The notes: a model not told the origin generated them from the sequence alone. Numbered from the stretch's first letter, positions 1 to 9,202 are shown. The stretch is DNA of 64,000 nt from Halobacillus halophilus DSM 2266 (GCF_000284515.1 NC_017668.1:1922001-1986000); one strand, 5' to 3'. Numbers and translations: made by a program.

Positions 1-102
1 GAATAAAAGCGCACCTGAAATCACTCCCGTGTCATATCCATACAGCAAACCGCCTAAGGCGCCGAAGAAAAATATCCAGCCCTTACTTAAGTTCTTATTC
101 AT
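1..102 (-). CDS. Sugar-proton symporter, MFS sugar porter family (5' part only)
   Basis: The gene reads leftward and runs off the window; only the first 34 codons are present. The visible residues include GALGGLLYGYDTGVISG, the first transmembrane helix signature of MFS sugar porters (AraE, XylE, YwtG type), which import pentoses, hexoses or inositol with protons. A good ribosome site (AAGAGGTGGT) lies 8 bases before the ATG. The substrate cannot be judged from this piece. Confidence 0.85.
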   Translation of the reverse strand, partial: MNKNLSKGWIFFFGALGGLLYGYDTGVISGALLF

Positions 103-481
103 AGAATGTAACCACCTCTTTACAATTTGTGTGTCCAAATATTTTCCACCTAAATGGAAATCGCAAACATAGTTGTATGAATTTAACATAAATGTTGGTA
201 AACTAAGTAAAAGTTGAACAATAGTAACGGGGCGAGTTTTTAATAGATGCTTGGAAATTTCGAGAGTAATAGGAAGAAGTAATTTTATAGGATGATAGCA
301 TTTTATTTCTATTTTTGTCTGGTCCTGTTCTTGAATAAACCTCTTCTGCTTAGCCAGCAGTTTGAATAGCTCGGTAATAAAAGTTTCTTTGGATGTAAGT
401 CCTAACATTTGCCTTATAGTGAACGGGGAGGGTTATGATAAGAGGGAATCACATATCATAAAAGATGCAGGAGGATTTTAT
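103..481. other. Intergenic region between divergent genes
   Basis: This region must hold the promoter of the leftward sugar permease and that of the rightward dehydrogenase. I see no convincing sigma-A hexamer pair, riboswitch or repeat. Codons in phase upstream of the dehydrogenase look non-coding and precede a strong ribosome site, so I do not treat them as part of that gene. Confidence 0.4.
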
Positions 482-1249
482 ATGAAGTACACAGTTATCA
501 CAGGAGCCAGCTCAGGTATAGGTTATGAAGCAGCTCATGCCTTTGCAGCGCGCGGGAGACATGTAATCGTAGTCGCACGAAGAGAAGAAAAACTGGAAGA
601 ATTAAAAAGTGAGATCCAGAAAAATCAACCTGATGTAAATGTGATTGTCAGGCCAGCAGATCTATCAGTATCAGAAAATGTTTATCAATTATACGAAGAC
701 CTTAGTGAGTATGAAATAGAAACATGGATCAATAATGCTGGATTTGGTAATTTCGATCCTATAGCTGAACACGACCTCTCAAAAATAGAGAAGATGCTTC
801 GATTAAACAACGAAGCTCTAACGATTCTCTCATCCTTATTTGTGCGGGATTACGAAAATAAAGCAGGAACCCAGCTTATTAATGTCTCCTCAGGTGGAGG
901 ATACACCATTGTGGCTGACGCAGTAACCTATTGTGCAACGAAGTTTTTTGTGAGTGCGTTTACGGAGGGACTAGCACAGGAGTTATCTGGTAAAGGTGCT
1001 GCTATGCAGGCGAAAGTACTCGCACCGGCAGCTACTGAGACGGAATTTATAAATCGTTCGTTTGATAATGATGAGCTGAAATACGAAGGAAATGTACCTC
1101 AATACCATACGGCTAAGGAAATGGCTCAATTTCTATTAGAATTATATGATAGTGATCAAATAGTTGGAATCGTAGATGGAAAAACCTACGAGTTTCATTT
1201 GCAAGATCCCATTTATCCGTATGTTTCCCGCTCAAGTGATTCAGATTAA
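482..1249 (+). CDS. Short-chain dehydrogenase/reductase (SDR), YqjQ-like
   Basis: A 255-residue cytosolic NAD(P)-dependent oxidoreductase. It has the cofactor motif TGASSGIG at residues 7-14, NNAG at 84-87, catalytic Ser near 136 and YxxxK at 150-154, the full classical SDR set. Length is normal for the family. The ATG is chosen because AGGAGG lies 7 bases upstream and the glycine motif then sits at the usual distance from the N-terminus. A terminator follows directly, so it seems to be a single-gene unit. The substrate is unknown; resemblance to Bacillus YqjQ is by general sequence character only. Confidence 0.88.
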   Translation: MKYTVITGASSGIGYEAAHAFAARGRHVIVVARREEKLEELKSEIQKNQPDVNVIVRPADLSVSENVYQLYEDLSEYEIETWINNAGFGNFDPIAEHDLSKIEKMLRLNNEALTILSSLFVRDYENKAGTQLINVSSGGGYTIVADAVTYCATKFFVSAFTEGLAQELSGKGAAMQAKVLAPAATETEFINRSFDNDELKYEGNVPQYHTAKEMAQFLLELYDSDQIVGIVDGKTYEFHLQDPIYPYVSRSSDSD

Positions 1250-1258
1250 TGATTAAAA

Positions 1259-1298
1259 GAAAAGCGCAATACAAACTCTGGATTGCGCTTTTTTTTTA
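1259..1298 (+). terminator. Intrinsic terminator after the SDR gene
   Basis: A 10-bp stem (AAAGCGCAAT / ATTGCGCTTT) with an 11-base loop is followed by a run of T. Confidence 0.9.
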
Positions 1299-1320
1299 CA
1301 TACGAATAGGGGAGATAAGG

Positions 1321-2361
1321 ATGATGAATAGCAAGTTAGCCAGTATCTACCGTACATTTGCTCAAGAAGAATGCAGAGGAGTAAGCCGTTTATATGAAGT
1401 ACTAGCTAGGAATATTGCTGAAGATGAGGATGTTATGAACTTCTCTGTAAAAGTAAAGGAAGGACAGCCGGTACCTAATTTACTTTTTGGAGCAGTACAT
1501 TATTTATTACTTCAAGGCAAGCCGCATAAACTTAAGCATTTTTATAGAAGTATGACGGATCATCCTATGGAGCCTGAAAAATCATTTCCATATTTTAAAA
1601 ATTTCTGCAGACTATACTCGAAGGAAATTGGATCACTATTGCAGACAAAATTAGTACAGACAAATGAAGTGCGGAGATGCGCCTATCTTTACCCGGTTTT
1701 TTGCGAAGTTCACCGTTTAACCAAGAAGCCACTGGCTATGATCGAGCTTGGCTCAAGTGCTGGGTTACAACTGTTATGGGATCAATATTCATACGCATAT
1801 GAAGGAGAAGAGGTATATGGAAACAGAAACTCATCGCTTCTTTTGTCTTCAGAAGTAAGGACAAATACAGCTCCTTTTTTATTAAAAACATCACCGCCTG
1901 CTGGTAAACGAATCGGAGTGGATCTGAATATTTCAGATCTAACTAATGAAGAAGAATACCTGTGGTTAAAAGCCCTCATTTGGCCAGAGCATCATGAACG
2001 AAGGGTTCTGTTTGAGAAAGCTGCCTTGCATTATGCGAAAAATCCTCCCCAGCTTGTAGAAGGAAACGCTCTCGAACTGCTGGAAACTCTTGCTGCAAAC
2101 GTACCAGCAAATGAAACCCTATGTATTTTTCATACCCATGTAGCCAACCAGTTTTCGCCTTCGATGAAAAAGGACTTACTTAATAAAATCCGACAGATTG
2201 GTAAGCGAAGGAATGTTTTTCATATTTATAATAATATGGATGATCAGAAACTTCATGTAGACGCTGTTATTAATCAGAAGGAACAGAGGCATACCATTGG
2301 ACGGACCGATGGACACGGCCGCTGGTTTGAGTGGCAGCCTCCCCGTATCATATTCGACTAA
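1321..2361 (+). CDS. DUF2332 family protein
   Basis: A roughly 346-residue cytosolic protein matching DUF2332 by overall character, including a central IELGSSAGLQLLWD segment that resembles a Rossmann/SAM-type glycine loop. No biochemical function is established for the family to my knowledge. The ATG follows AGGGGAG by 6 bases; a second ATG one codon later is equally possible. It is followed by the Hsp20 gene about 90 bases downstream with no terminator seen between them. Confidence 0.75.
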   Translation: MMNSKLASIYRTFAQEECRGVSRLYEVLARNIAEDEDVMNFSVKVKEGQPVPNLLFGAVHYLLLQGKPHKLKHFYRSMTDHPMEPEKSFPYFKNFCRLYSKEIGSLLQTKLVQTNEVRRCAYLYPVFCEVHRLTKKPLAMIELGSSAGLQLLWDQYSYAYEGEEVYGNRNSSLLLSSEVRTNTAPFLLKTSPPAGKRIGVDLNISDLTNEEEYLWLKALIWPEHHERRVLFEKAALHYAKNPPQLVEGNALELLETLAANVPANETLCIFHTHVANQFSPSMKKDLLNKIRQIGKRRNVFHIYNNMDDQKLHVDAVINQKEQRHTIGRTDGHGRWFEWQPPRIIFD

Positions 2362-2450
2362 TCATTCTTTCACTTAAATTAGTGAACCTGCCCAGAACAC
2401 TCGGCATCCCCCAACATAGATTGTTAGGGAAAGCAGGGGGGATGAGTGTG

Positions 2451-2894
2451 ATGAGTCAGCAGGATGAGCAATTTCCAAAACTATTGAATGATGCCTTCCA
2501 TAAAATCGTTCGATCAATGGATTCGTACTTTAGTCAGTCCATAAAACAACTGGGGGATTTTTTACATGAGCATACCTTTCCAGTCTCACTACAGGAAATC
2601 AATAACGAGGTCATTATTCAAGCACAGCTTCCTGAAGCTGATCGGAGTCAGATTGAAGTAGAAATTATAGGGAACCATATACGGATTGCTGTCCAACATA
2701 CAGAAGTTACCGAAATGAGGAGTGACCAGCATCATCAATATCACAGGCAGCAGACCCGGCAGGTAATGGAACGAACGGTTACTCTGCCTTTCACCATTTC
2801 GGAAAAAGACACACTTGCACATTTCGAAAATGGCATTTTGACGATTAAAACGCCAAAAAGATACCCAAACAGTGGGTATATAGATATTAAGTAA
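2451..2894 (+). CDS. Hsp20/alpha-crystallin family small heat shock protein
   Basis: A 147-residue ATP-independent holdase-type chaperone. The C-terminal half carries the alpha-crystallin fold, ending in the family signature NGILTIKTPK. The N-terminal part is polar and the middle is His/Gln-rich. I chose this ATG because AGGGGGG lies 9 bases upstream; the ATG three codons earlier abuts the ribosome site. No CIRCE inverted repeat was seen. Two hairpin terminators follow. Confidence 0.88.
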   Translation: MSQQDEQFPKLLNDAFHKIVRSMDSYFSQSIKQLGDFLHEHTFPVSLQEINNEVIIQAQLPEADRSQIEVEIIGNHIRIAVQHTEVTEMRSDQHHQYHRQQTRQVMERTVTLPFTISEKDTLAHFENGILTIKTPKRYPNSGYIDIK

Positions 2895-2922
2895 AGCTTT
2901 TCCTCGGGGGAAAGCTTTTTAT
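2893..2922 (+). terminator. Terminator hairpin after Hsp20 gene
   Basis: AAAGCTTT and AAAGCTTT arms enclose a CC/GG-rich loop and are followed by T residues. Confidence 0.7.
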
Positions 2923-2940
2923 CATGGGCTCCAGATCTTA

Positions 2941-2984
2941 AAAAAGCCCGATTTTGGAAATTCATTTCCAAAATCGGGCTTTTT
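2941..2984. terminator. Perfect 20-bp bidirectional terminator
   Basis: Two perfect 20-base arms (AAAAAGCCCGATTTTGGAAA and its complement) surround a 4-base loop. It has A-tracts and T-tracts on both sides, so it can end the Hsp20 transcript and the converging DUF420 transcript. Confidence 0.92.
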
Positions 2985-2992
2985 CGTTATGA

Positions 2993-3523
2993 TTAGTAGT
3001 ATGGAGAGATCATCAGGTACACAATAACTCCTGTTAAACTCACATACAGCCAAATAGGCATAGTCCACCTTGCAATTTTACGATGCTTGTCTACTTTCAT
3101 AGCGAGACCGCGGAACAGAGTAATCAACGCCAGTGGAACAATGACAATAGCCAGTAAAATATGAGAGATGAGGATGAAGTAGTAAATATACTGTAAAACC
3201 CCTTCACCTCCATAGGATGTGGACGAAGACATAGAGTGATACGTTAGGTATGAAACCAGAAAAAGGGCTGTAGTTGTAAACGCTGCAAGAATAAAACGCT
3301 TATGCCACGTCACATTTTTACGAATGATCATAAACAGCGCAGCCAGTAAGAAGACAAAAGTAAATGAATTTAATATCGCATTCAAAAGGGGAAGAAGCTT
3401 AATGTTGAAACCAGTCCCACTTTCTATTTCAGGAACAAACAATAAAGCTAACACAATGAGATTGATCGCTACGGAAAGACCAATCACCCATGGAACATAA
3501 TTAAAATCTTTTTTTAACTCCAC
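2993..3523 (-). CDS. DUF420 membrane protein, YozB/CtaM-like
   Basis: A 176-residue protein with about five transmembrane helices. DUF420 members include Bacillus YozB and staphylococcal CtaM; CtaM is reported to be needed to make active heme-copper terminal oxidase. Conserved His residues in membrane segments (for example in SYLTYHS and ISHILL) fit that family. The start is GTG, preceded by GAGGTGGTG. It stands alone here; cta genes are not nearby. Confidence 0.8.
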   Translation of the reverse strand: MELKKDFNYVPWVIGLSVAINLIVLALLFVPEIESGTGFNIKLLPLLNAILNSFTFVFLLAALFMIIRKNVTWHKRFILAAFTTTALFLVSYLTYHSMSSSTSYGGEGVLQYIYYFILISHILLAIVIVPLALITLFRGLAMKVDKHRKIARWTMPIWLYVSLTGVIVYLMISPYY

Positions 3524-3758
3524 TATGATTCACCACCTCAAAAAACAAGTCATGTTAAGTATATCGAAATATAGCATTCACTTCATTAAGGAAAGGGCGG
3601 AAAAGGTGACGATAATGTTACATAACAGCATTTAATGAAGAATTTTTTAGAAGGATTGGTTATCCAATATACAATTTTGAACATAAAGAACCGAAAAATA
3701 GAACTTAAAAAACGACTGCGGATAATTATCTCTTGTTTGCAGGCGAAGGGGGCGGAGT

Positions 3759-4024
3759 ATGAAATTTGAAAAGAAAACCAATACCTTTATATGGCACTGG
3801 GTCATTTAGGGATGATCCTTGTGGGCTTAGGAGTTATGAGAATGATGTCTGTAATAAACGATTCAGCCGGGTTTGCGTTCACTTTTTTTGGATTTTTATT
3901 AATGAATATTTATATAAACGATTTAGAAAAGAAAATGGGATTTAGCAAGAAAGAGAAAGGGGCTTTCACTGCTGTATTTATCACAGTATTTGCAGGTTTA
4001 TCTTTGTGGCTGTACGTAGTGTAA
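3759..4024 (+). pseudogene. Small two-helix membrane protein, start and body in different frames
   Basis: The body (from an ATG at base 3791) encodes about 77 residues with two hydrophobic helices and a charged linker (NDLEKKMGFSKKEK). That ATG lacks a ribosome site. A strong site (AAGGGGGCGGAG) instead precedes an ATG at 3759 whose frame stops after 16 codons. Adding one A in the A-rich stretch around 3768-3777 would join them into one reading frame, beginning MKFEKENQYLYMALG. So either a one-base deletion, a sequencing error, or a leaderless short form. Function unknown. Confidence 0.5.
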
Positions 4025-4138
4025 AGCTGTAAATAAGGGCATCCTGTTTTTCTGCGTTCTTTTAATCAGGTGTTCATACCTTACATAATCTATGCGGGTT
4101 CGCAGAAACTAAGTTAAAAATGAACTGGGTGATGGCAG

Positions 4139-5110
4139 ATGACATTATACAGGCTGGGCTATGTGGCCATGAGCGTAAATCTTCAAAATGCTTCCCCCTC
4201 TCAAACCATGACGTATAAACGGTTTTCAGCGGTTCGAGACCGCGAAGCGGCGATTAGAAAACTTGAGCGTCTTGCTCAATCCAATATACAGAATTGTATA
4301 AGGCTCTTAAAGCATAATAAAACTCATCATATTGAATTCTTCAGGTTAAGCTCCCGCCTGGTACCGCTTGCTACTCACGAAGCATTAGAAAAGTGGGGTT
4401 ACCTGTCAGCCATTAAAGAGGATCTTAGCGAGCTTGGAGCTTTAGCTAAAAAAGGGGGGATAAGACTTGATTTCCATCCCGATCATTTCGTGGTCATAAA
4501 TTCAATCGATAAAGAAATTTTTAAAACGTCGATGAAGGTTTTAAAGTATCACTACCTTTTACTGTACCAAATGGGCCTTGATCCAACTCATCGATGTGTG
4601 ATTCACCTTGGAGGAAGGTACCAGGACAAAGAAAAATCGCTGGAACGCTTTATTGACAACTGGGCCTTCGTTCCCAAGGGGATTCAGAAGATGATTATGA
4701 TTGAAAATGACGATACATCCTACACATTGGATAATTGTTTGTACGTTTGTGAGAAGTTAAATATCCCCCTTGTTTTTGATATCCATCATCATCTTGCCAA
4801 TTATGACAACGAACAATGGGATCCCAACTGGGAACGTGTTTTACATACATGGTCCCGTTCACCCTTACCCGTAAAAATGCACATATCCAGTCCGAAAAGT
4901 CAGCACGAATTTAAAAGTCATGCAGATTTTGTGGATGTTGAATTATTTCTTGATTTTGTCAAAAAAACTACCGGCTCAACTGATCAAATTGATTGCATGA
5001 TCGAAGCTAAAAAGAAGGACGAAGCACTTTTTGTATTAGTAGAAGAATTGAAGAAACATCCGAATGTAATTATGGAGAGCGAAAGTACATTTAGGTGGAA
5101 AGCAGATTGA
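4139..5110 (+). CDS. uvsE: UV DNA damage endonuclease UvsE/UVDE
   Basis: A 323-residue TIM-barrel repair nuclease. UVDE enzymes nick DNA 5' to UV photoproducts as an alternative to UvrABC. Visible family marks are the N-terminal RLGYVAMS, then FRLSSRLVP, DFHPDHF, IHLGG, IENDD, FDIHHH and HISSP, which hold the metal-binding His, Asp and Glu residues. Length is normal. The ribosome site (GGGTGATGG) is modest. A terminator shared with rlmN follows. Confidence 0.92.
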   Translation: MTLYRLGYVAMSVNLQNASPSQTMTYKRFSAVRDREAAIRKLERLAQSNIQNCIRLLKHNKTHHIEFFRLSSRLVPLATHEALEKWGYLSAIKEDLSELGALAKKGGIRLDFHPDHFVVINSIDKEIFKTSMKVLKYHYLLLYQMGLDPTHRCVIHLGGRYQDKEKSLERFIDNWAFVPKGIQKMIMIENDDTSYTLDNCLYVCEKLNIPLVFDIHHHLANYDNEQWDPNWERVLHTWSRSPLPVKMHISSPKSQHEFKSHADFVDVELFLDFVKKTTGSTDQIDCMIEAKKKDEALFVLVEELKKHPNVIMESESTFRWKAD

Positions 5111-5191
5111 GATAAGTATAGAGCAGCTAAAGAAACGTAATAGAGGAATGGGGGGCTTTTTTTAGAAGATAGGAAACACCGAACCCTGATT

Positions 5192-5224
5192 AAAAAAGCA
5201 TGAGGCCGAGGCCTCATGCTTTTA
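5192..5224. terminator. Bidirectional terminator between uvsE and rlmN
   Basis: A stem of AAAGCATGAGGC with its complement has flanking A- and T-runs. It overlaps the rlmN stop codon. Confidence 0.88.
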
Positions 5225-6307
5225 ATTGGTTTGTAATTTTTTCTGTTTGCGCGCTTTTTCTTTTTCAATTTGTTTACTTCTAAGCTGACCGCAAGCTGCA
5301 TCTATATCTGTGCCATGTTCGGTACGGACACCGCATCTAATTCCGCGATCCATCAATGTCTGATAAAAGGTAAGAATGGATTCTTTTTCACTACGTTCAT
5401 ACGGGTTATCCGCTACAGGATTGTAAGGAATCAAGTTGACGTAAGAGAGATGCTTTTTATTTTGCAGAAGATCAGCGAGTTCTTCAGCTTCTTTCTTATG
5501 ATCATTAACATCTTTAAGCAAAATGTATTCAAACGTAATCCGCCGGTTTGTTTTTTCAAGGTAGTAGTCAATGGCCGGCATTAGCTTTTCAAGGGGATAC
5601 GCCCGGTTAATTTTCATAATCTGAGTCCGAAGATCGTTGTTTGGCGCATGAATGGAAAGCGCTAAGTTGATCTGGATACCTTCGTCGGCAAACTCGTACA
5701 TTTTCGGTGCAATCCCACTTGTAGAAACAGTAATGTGACGAGCACCGATAGATAGACCTTTTTGATCGTTGACAACCTTAAGGAAGTCGATCAAGTTATC
5801 ATAGTTATCGAATGGTTCACCTATTCCCATTACCACAATGTGGCTGACACGTTCATCATTTTGTTGTTTGTCAAGGTGCTGCTGCACTTGCATAATCTGC
5901 TCGACAATCTCACCGCCTGATAAATCACGGTTTTTTTTCAGTACGCCACTCGCACAGAAGGAACACCCAATATTACATCCTACCTGTGTCGTAACGCATA
6001 CTGATAATCCATAGTTAAATCTCATAAGAACAGTTTCTATAATATTTCCATCATGTAATTTAAACAGAAATTTGACCGTTCCATCTTGTGATTCTTGTTT
6101 TATTTCCTCGGTTAACGTTTCAATTGTAAAATGTTCCTGTAGAAGATCAATACAAGATTGGTTCACATTCTTCATCTGAGAAAAATCAGTTATACGCTTT
6201 TGGTAAAGCCAATTCCAAATTTGTTTGGCTCGGAACTTTTTCTCACCATGCTCTGTGACCCAGTCCGTCAGTTGATCAAACGTTAAACCATAAATGGATG
6301 GTTTCAT
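5222..6307 (-). CDS. rlmN: 23S rRNA (adenine-2503-C2)-methyltransferase RlmN
   Basis: A 361-residue radical-SAM enzyme that methylates A2503 of 23S rRNA and A37 of some tRNAs. The CxxxCxxC cluster motif is at C111, C115 and C118 ([12 protein letters not shown]). GEPFDNYDN and SIHAPND match the family, and a C-terminal Cys in AACGQL is the likely covalent-intermediate residue. The C-terminus is Lys-rich. The start has GAGGAGCG upstream. Not Cfr-like in any obvious way. Confidence 0.95.
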   Translation of the reverse strand: MKPSIYGLTFDQLTDWVTEHGEKKFRAKQIWNWLYQKRITDFSQMKNVNQSCIDLLQEHFTIETLTEEIKQESQDGTVKFLFKLHDGNIIETVLMRFNYGLSVCVTTQVGCNIGCSFCASGVLKKNRDLSGGEIVEQIMQVQQHLDKQQNDERVSHIVVMGIGEPFDNYDNLIDFLKVVNDQKGLSIGARHITVSTSGIAPKMYEFADEGIQINLALSIHAPNNDLRTQIMKINRAYPLEKLMPAIDYYLEKTNRRITFEYILLKDVNDHKKEAEELADLLQNKKHLSYVNLIPYNPVADNPYERSEKESILTFYQTLMDRGIRCGVRTEHGTDIDAACGQLRSKQIEKEKARKQKKLQTN

Positions 6308-6407
6308 AAATACGCTCCTCTATAAAAAAGTTCACTATTTCTATCATAATGGATACAGCTTCAACTTACAACCTTCCACTGAATGTTCTAATTTTTGCTT
6401 AATTAAA

Positions 6408-7022
6408 GACTCTATTAAACCTCCGTGTTGATCCTAAAGTAAAGCTCCCGTTTGTGTAAGACTCAGTTTCGAGATAAATGGGTCCTTTACGTTAGATGGA
6501 CAAGGGCTGGTGGGGAAATAACTCGCTTTCCTATGGGGGAACGGTAAGCTTCCTCGCTCGTTTCACTCCTTGCGGGATCTCACCTAGTCCCTTCTCCCAT
6601 GGGAGTCTCGCCATTTCCCCACCAACCCCGCTATAATGTTGCGAACGGACCCTTCCAGAAGATGAAAGTTCTTCTCCTTAATCTGCATTAAACGCTTTTA
6701 TAACAGGCTATTGTGCATCGTTATACCCTTAAAAATAGGTACAGAACCACCTGGTCTAATTCCTTACGAGTTAAAGTGGTTTCGAGCTTCTGATTTGGCC
6801 AGGTCCGGAGGGGGATGATGAAGACTCCTGCGGGATAAACATGATCGGTGAGACCCCGGAAGTCGAAGACTGAGGAGGCTCAGCACATGCCCGCGGAAAG
6901 CGAATCATCCCCCGCAGGACCTTTCTTGTCATAAAAGTATCTCGAAACTGAGTCTTCCACAATCCGGCCCTTTAGCGTAATAAGCTTCTTGTGAAAAATC
7001 TATTATAAACTTTAACAAAGCA
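6408..7022 (+). repeat. Compound palindromic repeat, copy 1 (module A then B)
   Basis: An ORF-less element of about 615 bp. The outer arms AAGACTCAGTTTCGAGATA and TATCTCGAAACTGAGTCTT are inverted. Module A is a long hairpin with arms GGGCTGGTGGGGAAAT (6504) and ATTTCCCCACCAACCC (6613). Module B has arms GGTCCGGAGGGGGATGAT (6802) and ATCATCCCCCGCAGGACC (6904). The extreme ends GACTCTATTAAA and TTTAACAAAGC are imperfect terminal inverted repeats. AT-rich near-repeats TAATTAAA and TAATTATA lie just outside. Three other copies in the window show it is a family. It fills the gap between rlmN and the stress protein gene. Confidence 0.85.
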
Positions 7023-7313
7023 TAATTATAAGAATTGTAGTAAGAAGATTAAAGGGCTTTCTACTTATAACTTCCGCATTACTGCCTTAGAAACGCTATT
7101 CACTATTCAGATTTTAAGAGAAAATCTTTGGGAAAGGAAATAAAAGACTAGGGCTGATTAACATTAGAGGTTAAAGTTTTACATAATCTGTTAAGTAATT
7201 GTTATCAAACTATAAAATTAATTCAGGATACAGCGGGTATATATTAAACAAGCCCTTTAAGGCATGGGTGATGCTGGATATTCCTTATTCAATAATGGAA
7301 AGGATGAAGTTTA

Positions 7314-7820
7314 ATGTATAAAAAAGTAGTCGTAGCATATGATGGCTCAGAAGGAAGCGAGAAAGCTTTGACTCATGCAGTAGAATTAAGCAGAACCCAG
7401 CAATCACAAATCTCCGTGGTATTTGTAGAGAAAGAAAAGGATAAATACAAAAATAATACAGGTTTTAACATGACCATGCGTAATGACATGACGCTTGAAG
7501 AAGGAGGCGCGTACGTCGGGGGGTCTGAAGAGCGAATCAATGAAAAAGAAGTGGTGCAAAGTGAGCCAAGAGCTTACGCAGGAAACCACCCCATTTTTCT
7601 AGAGGTCAAAAGAAAACTTGAAGGTGAACAGATTCCCATTCAATATGAATGGCTGGAAGGCGATCCAGTGAATCAATTATGTAATTTTGCTTCCACTCAT
7701 GAAGCAGATTTAATTGTAATTGGAAGTCGCGGTCACAGCGGCATCAAGAAATTTGTGATTGGCAGTGTGAGTGAAAAAGTAGCTAAAGGATCGGATATCC
7801 CCGTATTAATTGTAAAATAA
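7314..7820 (+). CDS. Universal stress protein, UspA family
   Basis: A 168-residue cytosolic protein starting KKVVVAYDGSEGSEKAL and ending with the nucleotide-binding GSRGHSGIKKFVIGSVSEKV pattern (GxxG-x9-GS), so it is an ATP-binding type Usp. A hydrophilic insert of about 40 residues lies in the middle. The family helps survival in stress and stasis; the exact role varies. The ribosome site (AAAGGATGAAG) precedes the ATG, and a terminator follows, so it is monocistronic. Confidence 0.88.
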   Translation: MYKKVVVAYDGSEGSEKALTHAVELSRTQQSQISVVFVEKEKDKYKNNTGFNMTMRNDMTLEEGGAYVGGSEERINEKEVVQSEPRAYAGNHPIFLEVKRKLEGEQIPIQYEWLEGDPVNQLCNFASTHEADLIVIGSRGHSGIKKFVIGSVSEKVAKGSDIPVLIVK

Positions 7821-7857
7821 AAAAGAAGTCCGGGCAGATTGCCTGGACTTCTTTTTT
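7819..7857 (+). terminator. Terminator after universal stress gene
   Basis: Arms AAAAAAGAAGTCC and GGACTTCTTTTTT form a long stem with a T-tail. Confidence 0.9.
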
Positions 7858-7921
7858 GATATAGTGCCGCCTTATAATGGGTTTTCTAAGAAGGTCTTAT
7901 AATAAAAGATTTAAAATTAAA

Positions 7922-7970
7922 TTGAATTATTCACAAGGTAAAGGGTAAAATGAGTATGAAACTGATTTCA
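7922..7970 (+). promoter_or_regulatory. Promoter and LacI-type operator of the regulator gene
   Basis: A likely sigma-A promoter, TTGAAT-N18-TAAAAT, is followed at 7957-7970 by TGAAACTGATTTCA. This matches the three operators before the downstream lipoprotein gene (TGAAA-N4-TTCA/ATCA pattern), so the regulator probably represses itself. Confidence 0.65.
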
Positions 7971-7999
7971 TAAAAGGATTAACAGAGGGGAGAATTGGA

Positions 8000-8992
8000 A
8001 TGCCAACGATTTCAGATGTAGCAAGGATTACTGGACTTTCAAAATCGACGATTTCACGTGTGATTAATAATCATCCTTATATATCAAGTGATAAACGAGA
8101 AAAAGTATTAAAGGCCATGGAAGAAATCGGGTACTATCCAAATCCCTCCGCTAGAAGATTAAGAGGCCACACAACGAATACAATAGGGGTGATTGTCCCC
8201 CGGATTGTGAATCCTTTTTTTTCTTATTTAGTAAACTCTATTGAGCAGGAAGCATTTAAAAACAATTATCAAGTTATTATATTCCAAAGTAATGATCTCA
8301 AAGATAAGGAATTATATTTTCTTAACTTATTAAAAAACAGACAGGTAGACGGGATCATTATGACGTCAATAGAAAATGATTGGGAGACAATAGAACCTTA
8401 CATGCAATATGGTCCCATCCTGCTTTGCAATGAGTACGTAAATCAATCTTCTGTATCTAAAGTGAGATTGGATCAGATGAAGGGTGCGTATATGGGTACG
8501 GAGCATCTAATTAACAAAGGACATCAAAAAATCGCGTATTGTACTGGGGGATTGTTTGCTGGATACGGTCGTGACCTTGATCGAAATACAGGCTACCAAA
8601 AAGCTATGGATAAACACCAATTAAGTCCTAACCCCAGCTGGATTTTTATTAAGAGACATTCCATTGAGGATGGAAAAAAAGTTGTGAAGGAAATCTTATC
8701 TATGAACGATAAACCTACAGCAATTTTCTCAGGCAGTGATGAAGTAGCGGCAGGAATTATTAGCGAAGCAAAAGAAAATGGTTTAAAGATTCCGGATGAT
8801 TTAGCCGTGATTGGTTTTGATGATCAGCCTCTGGCCGAAATCGTAGAACCCAAACTGACCACGATTAAACAGCCAATTGATGAAATGGGAATCAAATCTG
8901 TAGAACTGTTGATCAAGATGATGAATAATAAAGATAGTATGGTTGAAGAGGTTCAACTGCCCATTCAATTAATAGAGAGAGAATCTACGTAA
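8000..8992 (+). CDS. LacI/GalR family transcriptional repressor
   Basis: A 330-residue repressor. Residues 1-50 form the LacI helix-turn-helix and hinge (ISDVARITGLSKSTISRVINN, then SARRLRGHTTN). The rest is a periplasmic-binding-protein-like sensor for a sugar or sugar phosphate. RBS AGAGGGGAGA. Palindromes of one type lie before its own gene and before the sugar-binding lipoprotein gene, so it very likely controls both. The inducer is unknown; the partner suggests an oligosaccharide or glucoside. Confidence 0.9.
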   Translation: MPTISDVARITGLSKSTISRVINNHPYISSDKREKVLKAMEEIGYYPNPSARRLRGHTTNTIGVIVPRIVNPFFSYLVNSIEQEAFKNNYQVIIFQSNDLKDKELYFLNLLKNRQVDGIIMTSIENDWETIEPYMQYGPILLCNEYVNQSSVSKVRLDQMKGAYMGTEHLINKGHQKIAYCTGGLFAGYGRDLDRNTGYQKAMDKHQLSPNPSWIFIKRHSIEDGKKVVKEILSMNDKPTAIFSGSDEVAAGIISEAKENGLKIPDDLAVIGFDDQPLAEIVEPKLTTIKQPIDEMGIKSVELLIKMMNNKDSMVEEVQLPIQLIEREST

Positions 8993-9016
8993 TTTTATAT
9001 ATATTTAAATTTTGTC

Positions 9017-9045
9017 TTGAAAACGATTTCACAGTACCGTATAAT
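9017..9045 (+). promoter_or_regulatory. Sigma-A promoter with overlapping operator O1
   Basis: TTGAAA-N17-TATAAT is a near-consensus promoter. The operator TGAAAACGATTTCA occupies 9018-9031 across the -35 element, a classic repressor-blocked layout. Confidence 0.8.
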
Positions 9046-9098
9046 ACAAATTAATTCTTGATTAGCAATTTATCAGGAATTAGTATTTCGGATAAATG

Positions 9099-9112
9099 TG
9101 AAACCGATATCA
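9099..9112 (+). promoter_or_regulatory. LacI-type operator O2
   Basis: TGAAACCGATATCA lies in the leader of the lipoprotein gene, 81 bases after O1. It is identical to O3. Confidence 0.7.
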
Positions 9113-9202
9113 GATCTGATAATTCCGTTATAATCCTACGCAGAATCCCTAAAAAGACTGGAATAATAAGCAATGGAGAAACAAAAAAATTTTTAAGATT
9201 TA

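Noticed and set aside
103-200. CcpA cre site before the sugar permease (TGGAAATCGCAAACA)
   Set aside because: The spacing is one base off the cre consensus.
6771-6962. Open frame on the minus strand translating to an FPRACAEPP-type peptide (a similar one at 44438-44620)
   Set aside because: It lies wholly inside module B of the palindromic repeat, recurs only because the repeat recurs, and has no ribosome site. It is a by-product of the repeat, not a gene.
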